In this document: piece by piece, positions 1 through 11,328 of the stretch | Position numbering within the stretch: the first letter of the stretch is position 1 | Layout of the letters: each line of letters begins with the position of its first letter | Assembly (NCBI GenBank): GCA_027475525.1 | Contig: JAMWFC010000046.1 | Coordinates: forward strand, 2,604,001 to 2,668,000 | Length of the DNA stretch: 64,000 nt | Direction: 5' to 3' | Origin: Macrolepiota albuminosa | Lineage: Eukaryota > Basidiomycota > Agaricomycetes > Agaricales > Agaricaceae | Translations under genes and position numbers: made by a program | Notes under the pieces: model-generated | Database searches by the model: none | What the model saw: only the letters and a program-made list of their open reading frames with translations | Told to the model about the DNA's origin: nothing

Positions 1-390
1 CATATTTTTACAGTGAGTGTCAGTTTAATTCAAGAGTTAGCAGGCAGTAATCTGTTATAGGGTGCTGGGACGTATTACATGTTTAGTGGAATCCAATGTA
101 AGTACCACATTCTAGTGCCTGCCTGAACGACCAATGGATCTTTCATTTTTCAGACCTGTAAGTATATTTTTAACAATCGTGGATCATGTACTCACGTCTT
201 ACAGCAACCTTTGTTGTAAGGATAGCTACCAAAACTATAGATTGGGCTACTGGCTGGGCCTTCCTCACGTGTTCCGTGTAGACAAAAGGGAGAAATGATT
301 TTTGCGTACCAATCTTTATACCATACATCAACTTTCCGGCAGCTGGTATTGAATATTTCGATTAAGTTAGGATAAAAAGTAGATCAATGT
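1..390. other. Left-edge non-coding sequence
   Basis: No supported gene, RNA or repeat was seen. It lies downstream of the EF-Ts stop codon and probably holds that gene's 3' untranslated region and terminator, perhaps also the end of a gene outside the window. Confidence 0.4.
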
Positions 391-1395
391 CTAGGCGTTC
401 ATGTTCTCCCCGACAGTCCATCTCTTGAAGCCCACAACAGACACGCCGCCATCTGCTAATCCTTGCGCCGACCTCCATTTCTCTAACGCAACTTCAACCT
501 TGTCAGTTGAATATTCTGGGAACATCGTGAAGTCCTGATGATACAGCGCGCTTTCTGACTCCTGACCCTCGGATAATGTGATAGACGTTGTTGGGAAACC
601 AACGATTTGACGCGCCAATGAACGTTCTAGACGCGTCAAATTAGTCGTGAATGCCTCTGACGCAAGTAATTGAGGTAATCGAGGGGATTTCAAGGCAAGC
701 AGGGCCAAAGATCCTATTCGACCTTGGGTATTGACAGTGCCACCACCATGATTATAGGTTCCTAGGCTCAGTCCTTGGTCACCCTGCTTGAGTGGGGGAT
801 TGCTGACTATAGCCACAGCCCTACGCAACGATATTTTTTCCCCGACTTGGGCAATGAGACTTTGTATCGAATTTCCGACGGTGATGGAAGTCGAAGGATT
901 CGGATTCGATTCAGAAATTAATGGCGCGTCATTGAGCAAGTCCAGCGGGAAATCATAGAATACCGTCTCTCCTCCATGTTGTTCTGATATGAAAGCTGCC
1001 GTATGGGCAATGCTAGCAGCCAACCGAGAAAAATTTTCCGTCCTCCCCACGAAATCTGTCTCGCAATTCAACTCTACCATTGCAGCTCGCAGTCCCCCAG
1101 GATGAGAACCAGTTCCCTTGGACAGCACAGCGGTGCTGATCATTCCCTCGCCTGCAAACCTGCCCGCCAACTTTGCAGCCTTGGCAGCACCTGAAATCGC
1201 GAGGTCCTTTTCTAGCCATTCCAATGCAAGGTTCACGTCATTATTCGATACGCTAAGGGCTTCCCGAGCCTTCGTTATCGAAACGTCGATGAGCTTCCTA
1301 AGCTGCCCTATCAGGGCAGCAGGGACTTTGGTTGGTTGCGTTGAATAGAGCCGACGCGAAGACAAACACGTAGCATAGCGAAAGCTGCTGAGCAT
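391..1395 (-). CDS. TSF1: Mitochondrial translation elongation factor Ts
   Basis: Uninterrupted 334-residue reading frame. EF-Ts recharges EF-Tu with GTP during mitochondrial protein synthesis. The first 20 or so residues are rich in Ser, Arg and Leu with no acids, as expected of a matrix-targeting presequence. A UBA-like N-terminal domain follows (about residues 25-70, with an Ile-Thr-Lys-Ala-Arg-Glu-Ala-Leu stretch), then the family hallmark Cys-Glu-Thr-Asp-Phe-Val at about residues 110-115 that contacts EF-Tu. The C-terminal half is diverged, as usual for fungal mitochondrial forms. The length fits the family. The start is the first ATG and places the presequence at the N-terminus. It diverges from NAF1 across 125 bases. 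No introns, unlike most neighbours. Confidence 0.93.
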   Translation of the reverse strand: MLSSFRYATCLSSRRLYSTQPTKVPAALIGQLRKLIDVSITKAREALSVSNNDVNLALEWLEKDLAISGAAKAAKLAGRFAGEGMISTAVLSKGTGSHPGGLRAAMVELNCETDFVGRTENFSRLAASIAHTAAFISEQHGGETVFYDFPLDLLNDAPLISESNPNPSTSITVGNSIQSLIAQVGEKISLRRAVAIVSNPPLKQGDQGLSLGTYNHGGGTVNTQGRIGSLALLALKSPRLPQLLASEAFTTNLTRLERSLARQIVGFPTTSITLSEGQESESALYHQDFTMFPEYSTDKVEVALEKWRSAQGLADGGVSVVGFKRWTVGENMNA

Positions 1396-1520
1396 GGTGA
1401 CCGTGAAAAAGTTTGGGAAAAAAATGTCGCGTGACCTCGTGACCAGTGCGGAACCCGCGGCGTAAGAAAGTTTTGATTTCTCGACGCGTCTCGTTCAACC
1501 GTCTTTCTTTTGGCTTGTCC
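1396..1520. promoter_or_regulatory. Divergent promoter TSF1/NAF1
   Basis: Only 125 bases separate the start codons of two divergently transcribed genes, so both promoters and 5' leaders must lie here or overlap the coding starts. No clear TATA box is visible. One gene serves mitochondrial translation and the other ribosome and telomerase RNP assembly; co-regulation is an inference. Confidence 0.6.
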
Positions 1521-3445
1521 ATGGACGCCTTCAAAATTCCAGAGACTATCCCTCAGGACTTGCTGCTCATACACGATATCATTGGTGTTCTGCCTACCGC
1601 CAATCCAACAGCATCGCTCAAACCTGTGGGGGTTGATGAAGACTGTATAGACAGTTCGGATAGCGAAGATGGGAGCGAAGCTGAAATCGAAGCTGACCTC
1701 ACAGCGGTTGACAATGAGGATGATGCCTCAAAGCCATTGTGCGTCTAATTAGCTTTCACTCTTTGTTTGACCCATTCAACATCTCATTAGACCAGCGTCA
1801 GGCTCTAATCTCGATGATTCAGTTCTGGACTCAGGCTCGGACTCGGACTCGGACTCGGACTCAAGCTCAGAATCTGGTCAATCTGATGCCAGTGACAAGG
1901 CCTTTATCAACCTGGACCTCGACGACGACGAGGACAGTGGTTCTGTGCCGACCTCCGGATCGTATTTCCAGACCAAGAATGAGATTACTGAAACAAACAT
2001 CGTCGTTCCTGACATCGCCCAAGTGGGCCCAGAAGAAGTCCTTGAGAAGGTTGGGGAGATCATTTCCATCATGGGGAACACTGTCATTGTGAACGGTGTG
2101 CCTTCCGAAAACGCACATCGAGGTTCTGACCGGGCTTTGGATTCAGACACATTATTGGTTTTCCACGACCGGCAAGTTCTGGGCTACGTACGTTGCTGAA
2201 TCCTTCCTTGTACATGGCTAATCTTCCATTTCTCAACAAGATCTACGAAACATTTGGTCCAACGTCTCAACCTCTATATCAAGTCAAATTCAACACAAGC
2301 TTTCCCCTAGACCCTGAAACAATTCAGGTGTCCCGTGAAGTTTTCCACGTTCCCGCTCGGAGTAATTTTGTTTTCTTGGGCCAACTAAGGAAGGCGAAAG
2401 GAAGTGATGCAAGTAATGTTCACGATGAAGAACCTGCGGAACATGAGCTAGAGTTTTCCGATGACGAGACTGAAGCAGCTTACAAGGCTAACATGAAAAG
2501 AAGGTACCTTATCTTCTGGATTTGTAGCTTCATACCGTCTGATTTATATCTAGACGAGGAGAATCTCGTGCTCCATCGGTTGCAGCTTCATCAAGGCAAA
2601 CATCGCCGACGCCCTCTCACATGTATGACCAGGATATGGATGAAGGGGGCCATTTTAGTCAAAATCCCTACGACGAACATGGTCCCTATGATATTGGATT
2701 CAGCGCGGGGCCCTCTCGCCCTCCTCCAGTTCCTTACGATGATCCCTACTCTGACGAATATACATCATCCTCAATACTCCCGACATCTGCATCCCAAACC
2801 GATTGGAATGATTCCAACCGTTATGAGAAACAAGAAATATCTGTGTCTTCGAGAGGTAGGAGAGGCCAAGACCGTGCTCGAAGCGATATCGGAGGACGTG
2901 GACGTGGACGTGGACGGGGGAGAGGGAAAGGTGATCGAGGCGGCTTTCGTGGACTCGCCCGGTCCGATAATTATGCAAAGAAGAGCAATGCAAGTAATGG
3001 CTCCTGGTCAGGTAGCCTATCTCAAATACAGGGCATCACATCAGACTACAATCGACAACCTCGATCACTTTCTCCGACGTCTTTCGCTATCGCACGTGCG
3101 ACCGGGCAATTACCCAACGGTCCTTTATCTTACGCTCAGAATAATTTCCATCCTTCTTCGCAATCTCCTAATCCTCCCAGCACATGGGGATACCCAAATG
3201 CTTTTCAGCCTAACCCAGTGTTCCCGTTTGGCACCACTGGTTATTCCCCTGGGTTTGTTCAGCCGCATATAAACCCTCGTTTTGCAAACACTTTCGGTAT
3301 GAACATAGGCATGGTTGCACATTCTCAGTACACGCCTCAAACGACTGTTGCAACTAATTATATGCCAACAGACCGGACAGATGAGTGGTCAGTTCCATCA
3401 GAACAGGACGCAACTCCTGATATTGATAACAAATCTTCGAAATGA
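1521..3445 (+). CDS. NAF1: H/ACA snoRNP assembly factor NAF1
   Basis: Spliced model 1521..1738, 1791..2187, 2241..2503, 2554..3445; all phases close, giving 589 residues. NAF1 is the nuclear shuttling factor that binds Cbf5/dyskerin in place of Gar1 during H/ACA RNP assembly. Residues 1-140 are acidic and serine-rich with a Ser-Asp run. The Gar1/Naf1 beta-barrel follows (about residues 145-270: a Val-Gly-Glu-Ile-Ile segment, Asp-Thr-Leu-Leu-Val-Phe-His-Asp-Arg-Gln-Val-Leu-Gly-Tyr, then Gly-Pro-Thr-Ser-Gln-Pro-Leu-Tyr). The C-terminal 290 residues are low-complexity, with an Arg-Gly-rich stretch near 2895-2950 and proline/tyrosine-rich sequence, matching the disordered RNA-binding tail of the family. 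The hexanucleotide run gactcg at about 1836-1862 encodes the Ser-Asp repeat. Confidence 0.9.
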
Positions 3446-4184
3446 TCAATTTCCATTTTGTAAGTAGGTTTGCTACCATCTGCTACTGCGGTGGTAAACA
3501 TAGTGCACGTATATCGACAGTAGACTTCAGTGAGTCGATTAACTAGGGCTCAAATGAAGCCTTCCATCTAGAGATCTTTGTGTATGCTTGTCATTCCTCA
3601 CAACCATGTCTAGTAATTCTCCAACTTATATTTTTGTCCAAGAAAGCATCGACCTCAAACAGACGATAACCCACTGCCGCTACCCACACGCAAAGAAGTC
3701 GCCTAATGTGCATCATGAGCTTCTGATTGTTTTTGGGAAACGAAAGCCCATTGTCGACGAATTGCATTCGTCTGAAATTCCTTCTTCATGCATGCGATCA
3801 CACGTGCCTCAACTGGAATCAAAGTCAACGTTCCACTCTATGGCATCTTCGATAAAAACCGCAACGCATGCGTTGGATTACTGCTATTGGATTACTGCTA
3901 CGGGGTCAATATATCTCGCCGTATACTATAGCTTTCCCAGAGATGGCCCAGCCTCGTGATATGGCTTCTGGGAGTCATTCTCACAGTTAGCTAAAAAGAA
4001 TAGACAACGGTGTTTCTTGGCACATGGGTGCGGTCACATTGTACATCCATGCATGCGCCTCGTCGCTAACGCGAAGGTACACATATAGACATTTGTTGTG
4101 AGCCAGATAGCATGGTATAAAGCAACGTACCCTGGCAAGGTTGTCGTCTGTCAGTTTGGACCTTTAGCTTTTTGCATCTCAGCA
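3446..4184. other. Intergenic region NAF1 - RNase T2
   Basis: Holds the NAF1 3' end and the promoter of the downstream secreted RNase. An open frame at 3588-3959 has no recognisable domain or splice partner and is not called. No repeat was seen. Confidence 0.5.
4116..4122 (+). promoter_or_regulatory. Possible TATA box of the RNase T2 gene
   Basis: The heptamer tataaag lies 63 bases before the ATG at 4185, a plausible spacing for a short-leader fungal gene. Sequence match only. Confidence 0.4.
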
Positions 4185-6265
4185 ATGCTGGCTCTTCATC
4201 TTGTCTTGGCCGTTTTAGCCCCCTATGTGATCGCCACACCTTCGGCTTTCACTTCCCCTGTGGATAAGTCGAACCTCCTGGCTCGTGCCCTTAGCTCTAG
4301 TTGCTCAACTACTGGTACTGCGTCCTGCCACAACAGCAGTGTAGTTTCCAACCTCTGTTGCTTCGAGTCCCCCGGAGTACGTTTGTAAGGCTACATTCCA
4401 TAAGAATTACGTTGATCCTGGTGTTATAGGGTCTGTTGCTGCAGACACAGGTAATTCTTAATGATGTCGTTCCAATAGTTTTCATTGAATTGGTGGGTAG
4501 TTTTGGGACACCAACCCTTCCACTGGTCCCACTAACAGCTGGACAATCCATGGTGAGCCAGACGACACCCTTGCCTTATTTATACTGAATTCATTTTCAG
4601 GACTTTGGCCCGACAAGTATGTTCATGGGCGACTTCAGCTCAGCCGAAGTTTCTGAGCCGTCTACAGCTGCGATCAGACCTTTGACGAGAATTGTGATCC
4701 CTCCCGAGATTATACAGGTATCGACAATGTAAGGCACTTCTAATTATCACGCAGAATTCCTGAAAACCTGCTTTCTGTTCGATAGCTCTTGACTGCTCAG
4801 GGCGCTTCCGACACCTTGAATTTCATGAAGACGGTAAGGGGTTGTTTCCTGGTGATCTTCACAATTAATGCGATAATTTTAGTTTTGGGTTGATATCAAC
4901 GGTAGAAATGAGCAATTCTGGGAGGTAAAATCGGGATCTCAAATGCCTTGATCAATCTATTTATTCCTCCCAAACCTTCCAGCATGAGTGGTCCACGCAT
5001 GGCACATGTATGAGGTAAATCAAACCTTCGGGCTTTAGATCTGTTTCTCACTTGTATGGAAAGCACCCTAAGGACTAGTTGCTTACCTAGTGGCAGTGCC
5101 AAGGGTGCGGAGGTGACTTGATCTAATTATTTTGCGTGCAGCTACCTACTACGATTTTCCAGGCCGTTGCGTTCTTCAACACAGTTGTGAGACTGTTCAA
5201 GGTGACTTGATTGGAAAGCTCTCACCATCCCCTGCTCATACCAGGTACATATCGTATAGAGCCTTCCGACGTATGACTGGCTTGCCAACGCCGGTATCAC
5301 TCCATCATCATCCACAACGCACACCTTGTCCTCTTTAAACTCTGCACTGAAAGCTAGTGCCGGCGTAAGTATATGGCTACTGAAAATGGTTCTGGATTGA
5401 CATTCATTATTAGGTCACTCCTGCCCTTGGATGCCAGTCGGGAGTACTCAACACTATTTCTTGGTATTTTAATCTCAAGGGCTCTGTGATTGACGGCACC
5501 TTTGTCCCTATCAGTATGTACTTGCATTAAGGATGATCATCGTTTCCTGATAGTTCCAGACGCACCGACGTCGGGTTCTTGCCCCTCGTCTGGAATCAAG
5601 TACCCTCCTAAAACTGGAAGCCCTGTGGTCACTACTACGGTGTGTTATCCTTGTTGCTCCTATCTCGAAAGCTGGGATTGAAAGATGTACCAGAAAACCA
5701 CAACTTCTGTAAGTCGTCACTTATAACACAGAAAGCCCTTCAGCTCGTTCAATTCATGAAATGCATTACTAGGCCACTACAACCCAGGTAATACAAGTTC
5801 ATCCTCAGACCATCAGTCAATTATCTCATAACTTGGTAGACAGCAGTTGGTAGTCTTCCAACTAGGGCAACAATTCATGCCATCCAGTCAGGGACTTCGA
5901 TCGGCGGCCTTCTTACCCTTGGTACATGGTCTACTCAAACCCTCGCAACCATGACCCTCTCAGGAACAACCTCCAGCTTCACCATGACATCTTCCAAGGG
6001 TCCTTGTGGTGTCTCTGGCGGTGTGTTTGCCTGTGGTAATGGCGTCACTGCGTCAAAATTCTCGGCTGTAAGCTCTTTTTTTCGATTCATATCTCCTATT
6101 GATATTTCATGATTTCAGACGACATCCAGCGGCAAGCTTCTCGTCACGCATAATGGATCTACTGCGTTCTCTAGTACGGGAATTCCCAGCGGAACTACCG
6201 TGTTCACTGTTTTCACGGATAGCAGCCATGCCCAGGTCTATACCCTCTCTATTATCCCCGCCTAA
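4185..6265 (+). CDS. Secreted ribonuclease T2, 17 exons
   Basis: RNase T2 enzymes cleave single-stranded RNA through a 2',3'-cyclic phosphate, usually after secretion. Exons: 4185..4376, 4430..4450, 4501..4552, 4601..4616, 4668..4728, 4786..4833, 4883..4924, 4983..5014, 5064..5112, 5142..5201, 5260..5364, 5414..5513, 5554..5639, 5685..5708, 5773..5787, 5840..6067, 6119..6265; 425 residues with all phases closed. Residues 1-17 form a hydrophobic signal peptide. Both active-site boxes are intact: CAS I Trp-Thr-Ile-His-Gly-Leu-Trp-Pro-Asp (exons 3-4) and CAS II His-Glu-Trp-Ser-Thr-His-Gly-Thr-Cys (exon 8). A Ser/Thr/Pro linker (exons 13-15) leads to a C-terminal domain of about 110 residues, as in fungal T2 enzymes with a carbohydrate-binding-like extension. 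Exons 13-15 are the least certain. Confidence 0.88.
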
Positions 6266-7139
6266 ACGTGGATACGAGCTTCGTTGTGCACATACTCTTC
6301 ATAAGAATGAATTTGGTGATATTTCTCAGGAGTAAATGAAAAGAATATAACTTAACAATCTCGGCAATATTGGTTTAATCTGCAATGCCGCTTTCTCAAA
6401 CTCACCCATCAGCATCCTAGCAGGCTCCTTTGTCATGAAATACCAGTTTAGTGAGACTCTGCCTGCTTGGGTTATGGAAGGAATTGCTGGAAAAAATAAA
6501 AACAAGTCCTTTCTGTTATGCGAACGAGAGAAAATATTTTGGTCGCTGAAGAGCTGCGTCTGGGGATGCCAGAGGATGTAAGTGAGTTTTCAACATGGTC
6601 ATGTACTTATCAAAAATAACAGGCCCACTTGGGCCACGAGGTGTAAATTGATGCCAGTAAGGCAAATCTCTGTCAATGCATGATCGAGCTTTGATAAGGC
6701 TTATTTCGATTGATTAGCACATAGGCCGACCCTGACTGCGCCCATTGAAGTCAGGCGCGGTATCTCTGTTTTTGCGCTGTACACTTTGTAAACCATTTTC
6801 ATTTGAGTGTGAGGTGCATGTATCATTAGGGGACCTGATGGTTTCCCAGGAACGGACTACGTTCTCGTACCCCAAAAGGAGGTTTTAACGATGGGGTGCT
6901 TGGTTAAAGATTGGTACTTTGCCTCATGATTTTACAGCAACAACCTTGAGTCCTATACATTAAGTTGGGATAGTAGAAAGTATGTACATCTGATAATAAT
7001 AAGTCATCAAGTCAGAGAGAGTTTGAGAATCATTTGGAACCACTCTCTTGTAGCTCGCTTGTCAAATCCATTTACCACGGCATTCTTCTGAGCTGGTTAT
7101 CTTTTTATACTGCGTTGAACAGCAAGACAGCTGCTCTTC
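6266..7139. other. Intergenic region RNase T2 - SAS4-like gene
   Basis: About 870 bases without a supported gene. The T-rich sequence ending in ttttatactgcg near 7103-7115, some 30 bases before the next ATG, may be promoter sequence. No repeat, tRNA or mobile-element end was recognised. Confidence 0.4.
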
Positions 7140-9032
7140 ATGGATGCTTCCGCTTCTTCAGCTTCTGGACAGCAAACTCGCCAAAAGCGTGTCTTGCCTT
7201 CGCGTTCTAGGCGCGGTGGTCCCGGTGTTGGAAATTGTGATACCGACATAATGATTATGGATACACAACGGCGAAAATGTAAGTCGTTGACGCGCAGCTC
7301 GCGGCTTTTTGATTAAAAAATAGAGCTACTACAGTTGAAAACGAGCCCCTAATACCGGCAGAAACACAATTCCTCTTGACAACAAACTCAGCATTGGCTT
7401 CAACATCATCAAGCGATTATCATGTCAATATACATGCACAAGAACGATATTTCGAGCGACCCGATGTTCTTAAGGCATACAGAGAACAGTTGACTATTGA
7501 AACACCGGAATTCAAAAGCATGGGTGACACTCAAGCAGGGCGCCTCAGGGCCCGATCCCAAGCTGGAACTACTGAAGAAGTACGTTCTACCATCTCTAAA
7601 CGTACCACAACTTCTGAAGCTCAGATAGGGTCCTATTGAAACTTCCGATGCTACGTACGAGAAACGACACAGAAAGTATGAAACCTTTGAGAAACGTATT
7701 CGACTCAGGGAAAAAGAGAAGCTTAAACACGAGCAGTACAAGTTGAAGGAGCGCATCGACCAACTACGCGCTATGGATGCGTTGGCATTTCTCTCCCTTC
7801 CTGAAGACCTCTTTCCCGCGCCTCTAAACCAGACAGATCCGGAAACCAATGACGAAGAAGGGAGCATTTTTGGCGCTCAAGTCAATGGTGGTCCAAACTA
7901 TCCCGAAGGTGAAAGACGTAGGCGGGAGATGTTGAAGATCGCATATACACTCGAAGACCGTTTTCGCGTTCTCTTACCGCCCGACAGGACGAAAAGGCTG
8001 ACTGGTCAAATCGTCACAGAGCCCCCTTCCGAAACAGATCAGGCTCTTGTTAGAAAGGGAACACTTACCCCACCTGATTTTGTACCTCTCATTGAGACGG
8101 TACAGAAAGACAGCGAGCGATCCAAGCTGAAAATCAAGCTCGGGCCTCGATTAACCGATCAGGGGAGCAAACCCTCCCTGAAAGCCAACTCTTATCAGAA
8201 GAGAAAACAAAGTGTTCCCCTTGCTCCCAAACAACCTCCTCAGCGAAAGACTCAGGAAAATGTAGAGGAACCTGCTACGCAAATATCCTGTTCGATGAAT
8301 ACTGCTGCGGATACTGCTGCTGAACATCGCTATCCTTCACCTCAAATCTCAAATTCCTTCCCTCAACCTTCCATGTTGCATCAGGAACCAAGCCCCTACC
8401 GTCCATTGACTCCGCCACCACCGAAGCGAGAAATATCATCTGTACCAGCCACACCAATGTCAAATCCTGATATTGCTGTCTTACAAACTGAGCCATGTAG
8501 CCCAGAAGCAGAGTTTGTGCATGACGAAGGAGAACGCATATCTGCCTCGCCTCGCGTTTCGACATCACCCGATTTTCAAGATGTGTCTGTTGGTTCACAG
8601 CCCTCCTCTGCTATGCGACCGCGAAAACGTGTCAAGCTTTCCCCTGAACCACCTGTTCTATCGCCCCGGCATAGTACCAGAGAACCATCCGTACCGCCTA
8701 TTGCATCCATCAGTGTGTCCCAGTTCAGGCATCGATCACCGTCGCACGCTTCAACGGTCCTGTCTTCGAAGCGGTACGGTTCGCACGTTGCAGAAAGTGA
8801 ACATCGTGGGTTGTTGATGACACAGGCAATCCGTAGTTCAGAAAGTAAGGCGTCCAAGGGACGACGACATTGGTATGCATTTGGGGGCAAGGTACAAAAC
8901 GACTTGTTCACTGAGGAAAGAGACTTTGAAATACCGGCGTGGGTACACGAAGTCCACCCTTACAGTCTACTAGAAAGCGCAGTTGACGAAAACCCTACAA
9001 CAAGGGTTATCCATGCGAAAAGGAAAGGGTGA
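7140..9032 (+). CDS. SAS4-like chromatin protein
   Basis: Spliced model 7140..7278, 7335..7579, 7629..9032; 595 residues. A basic N-terminus is followed by a conserved block (about residues 60-180): Asn-Ser-Ala-Leu-Ala-Ser-Thr, then a His-Ala-Gln-Glu-Arg-Tyr-Phe-Glu-Arg-Pro-Asp-Val-Leu segment, then a highly charged helix rich in Glu-Lys-Arg and Leu-Arg-Glu-Lys-Glu-Lys. This arrangement resembles the domain of Something-About-Silencing complex subunit 4, related to PEHE-type scaffolds of MYST acetyltransferase complexes. The remaining 400 residues are proline/serine-rich and probably disordered, with basic patches such as Arg-Pro-Arg-Lys-Arg-Val-Lys. The family assignment rests on remembered pattern similarity and is moderate; the gene model itself is firm. 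It converges on the next gene with 30 bases between stop codons. Confidence 0.6.
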
Positions 9033-9062
9033 TTACCACAGGAAATGTCGGCGCGTTTGTGA

Positions 9063-10030
9063 TCATAGATTAAGATTAATATATAACTTGCCTGTTACAA
9101 TACTAACTAACAATAGCCTTACTCGACCTAGCGCTTGTCGCGCCACCAACCGCCTCTGAAATGATGTTAAGGGCATTGATCCGAGCTCCAGTGGACACCT
9201 CGACCTAGCGCTTGTCGCGCCACCAACCGCCTCTGAAATGATGTTAAGGGCATTGATCCGAGCTCCAGTGGACACATCGCTCTGTGAGATAGAACAGACT
9301 GGGCATGCTTCAACGGGCCTAGCTGGCGAGGCGGCGTGACACAGTCTTCACTCGTTTGAGATGCCAAGCGACGATAGTCTCCACCATAAGCTTCACGCAG
9401 TATCCGCATTTGCCCTCGGCTGAATGAGGCTTCCGGTATGCGAATCATGGTCTCCACGCTGCGCTCAAAGGATGGCCTAAACAAGTTGTCGAAATTGGTA
9501 AAGGAGACATCAGGAATGGTGTATTCAGGAGGCTCTTTCTCGTCTCCACCGCTTTCAATGATCTCCAACGTGATGTCGTCTTTCGCGTTGGCTAGATTGG
9601 CATCCTGAGAGGGCATGGTTTGGATGCGGAAAGTTGGTTTTCTGGGGAAACGAGACGGCTTCGGTGCACTGCGCGCCTGCGGTGGGGAGGCTCGACGAGC
9701 ACGCAGCTCCGGCCGTGGCTCTTGGCGTTGGATCGGAAGTCCTTCAACCAGGGAGGCATCATATGCAATCCTTTCGCGCGGGGTCATGGCAGCCTCCCGA
9801 CGAAGACGTTCGGCCCGCCGTTGGTCAGCGAGGATCGCGCTCTTTCTGATGGCCGCTGTTTTTGCAGCTCTTTCGGCAGCCCGAGCGGCTTCCGCAGCCT
9901 CACGAAGTAGGGCCGCATCACGTTCACGAGCTTCACGCTCTGCTCTTCGGGCGGCAGTCAGTGCTTGTATCCGGATAATTCTCTCTTCGGGGGTTTCGGA
10001 TGTCTCTACTGGAAGTGGTTTCTGTAACAC
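9063..10030 (-). CDS. Hypothetical coiled-coil protein, 5' end lost in gap
   Basis: The open frame continues towards the gap at 10036, so the true start may be missing; an ATG at 10030 is the last one visible. The N-terminal 100 residues are a long Ala/Arg/Glu-rich helix (probable coiled coil). A basic Pro/Arg region and a more ordered acidic C-terminal part follow, with Pro-Asp-Val-Ser-Phe-Thr-Asn-Phe-Asp-Asn-Leu-Phe. No known domain was recognised. The 77-base duplication at 9122-9275 breaks the frame. Read with one copy, the frame continues to a stop at 9063; read literally it runs on to another stop near 9167. It could be a low-copy host gene or the edge of a mobile element. Confidence 0.5.
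9122..9275. repeat. 77-base tandem duplication (probable assembly artefact)
   Basis: Copies 9122-9198 and 9199-9275 appear identical. 77 is not a multiple of three, so the copy shifts the frame of the overlapping hypothetical gene; see the finding on 77-base duplications. Confidence 0.9.
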
Positions 10031-10035
10031 ATCAG

Positions 10036-10135
10036 NNNNNNNNNNNNNNNNNNNNNNNNNNNNNNNNNNNNNNNNNNNNNNNNNNNNNNNNNNNNNNNNN
10101 NNNNNNNNNNNNNNNNNNNNNNNNNNNNNNNNNNN
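10036..10135. other. Assembly gap, 100 N
   Basis: Exactly 100 N, the conventional length for a gap of unknown size. It hides the junction between the left gene block and the inverted copy of element A. Confidence 0.99.
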
Positions 10136-10813
10136 AAGTCAGGTTTCACTCCTCATATACTGCCGCCTTTGGACCCCCCACCTCCAATTGACACGCCGAT
10201 GGAGGACTTTGCGTTAAAAAGTCCTAAAAGAAATAGAAGGAAACTTTATGGAGGCAATGGATAATTTAATGACGGCAAAGATCAATCAGGCACACAACGC
10301 AAATACTCACCAAGCGGAAGAAATTGTTTATAAGTTGGCGACAAAGTGATGCTTTCAACTGTTAATTGACGGTGCGAGTACATGCAAAAAAAAGATGGTT
10401 GGGTCGCAAAGTTCATGCCTCAACAGGATGGTCCTTTTGAGGTCCTGATGGCTTATCCTGAATTGTCGGAATACGTATTGGACTTGCCTTCGACTATGTC
10501 CATTGTCAACAAATTCCATGCCAGTTTATTGTCGCCTTATGTCCCTAACAATGACGAACTTTTCCCATCATGGTGTTTGGAAATGCCAGGACTGATTGTG
10601 ATAGAAGATGGACAAGAAGAACATTTTGTTGATTGCATATTAGATGAGCGCAGGTGAGGTTGTGGTATGCAATACCTCATGAGATGGCGAGGGTATGGAC
10701 TGGATCACGATGAGTGGAAAAGTGGGAGGGAAATGGAGGACACTGTGGCCTTGGACGTGTGGGAAAAGAAGAAGGACGATCAGGAGTGATAAATTTTCTG
10801 GAGTGGGGGTGAG
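10136..10813 (+). pseudogene. Element A (inverted copy): integrase C-terminus and chromodomain
   Basis: Fragment of a Ty3/gypsy chromovirus pol gene. From 10382 the frame encodes the post-integrase region (Pro-Gln-Gln-Asp-Gly-Pro-Phe-Glu-Val-Leu ... Asn-Lys-Phe-His-Ala-Ser-Leu-Leu). A chromodomain follows, starting Val-Asp-Cys-Ile-Leu-Asp-Glu-Arg-Arg and continuing after an in-frame TGA with Tyr-Leu-Met-Arg-Trp-Arg-Gly-Tyr and Asp-His-Asp-Glu-Trp. Chromodomains steer integration to marked chromatin. The TGA sits where CGA (Arg) would be expected and is shared by the other arm, so it predates the inverted duplication. Upstream stops between 10226 and 10380 show further decay. Confidence 0.85.
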
Positions 10814-11110
10814 TGTAAGCATGCTGCTTACAAATGCAAACAAGATCGCACACACAAGTAGGAGGCGTATGCAAACGAGATCGGTGATCGAGAAAACAGA
10901 CACAACCTTATTCTGGAACCTATTTAAACACTGAGGATGTATGTTCGACTAACTTTTACCCTACAAATCACTATTTGTACAACCTTATTCTGGAACCTAT
11001 TTAAACACTGAGGATGTATGTTCGACTAACTTTTACCCTACAAATCACTATTTGTTCCATTCTGTTGTCGGCTACCTTGAGTGAAGAAGAGCCCTTCTTG
11101 CTCTCTTACA
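10814..11110 (+). mobile_element. Element A LTR, left arm
   Basis: Begins TGTAAGCATGCTGCTTACA and ends CTCTTACA, so the ends carry the inverted TGTAAG/CTTACA termini. The G-rich run gagtgggggtgag just before it is a plausible polypurine tract. Length is 297, or 220 after discounting the 77-base duplication, equal to the copy at 15774-15993. Confidence 0.85.
10902..11055. repeat. 77-base tandem duplication (probable artefact)
   Basis: Copies 10902-10978 and 10979-11055 inside the A LTR; the other arm has a single copy. Confidence 0.9.
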
Positions 11111-11174
11111 CTTTTTTTTTGAATTTTTTTTTTTTTTTTTTTGTTCAAAACGTGATTCCGGTCGGCTTGATCCT

Positions 11175-11328
11175 AGATGTGGTGGATACATAGCTTTCTA
11201 CTAATGAATCTCGTCTTTTCTGTTCCCCCCATCCTTCATTGCTTGGCGCACAGATGTGGTGGATACATAGCTTTCTACTAATGAATCTCGTCTTTTCTGT
11301 TCCCCCCATCCTTCATTGCTTGGCGCAC
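11175..11328. repeat. 77-base tandem duplication (probable artefact)
   Basis: Copies at 11175-11251 and 11252-11328; the opposite arm has one copy. Confidence 0.9.

Noticed and set aside
1826..1870. Arg-Thr dipeptide-repeat frame on the plus strand at the gactcg run
   Set aside because: It is an alternative-frame reading of the NAF1 Ser-Asp repeat.
3588..3959. 123-residue open frame between NAF1 and RNase T2
   Set aside because: No domain, poor start context and no splice partner; likely untranslated or intergenic sequence.
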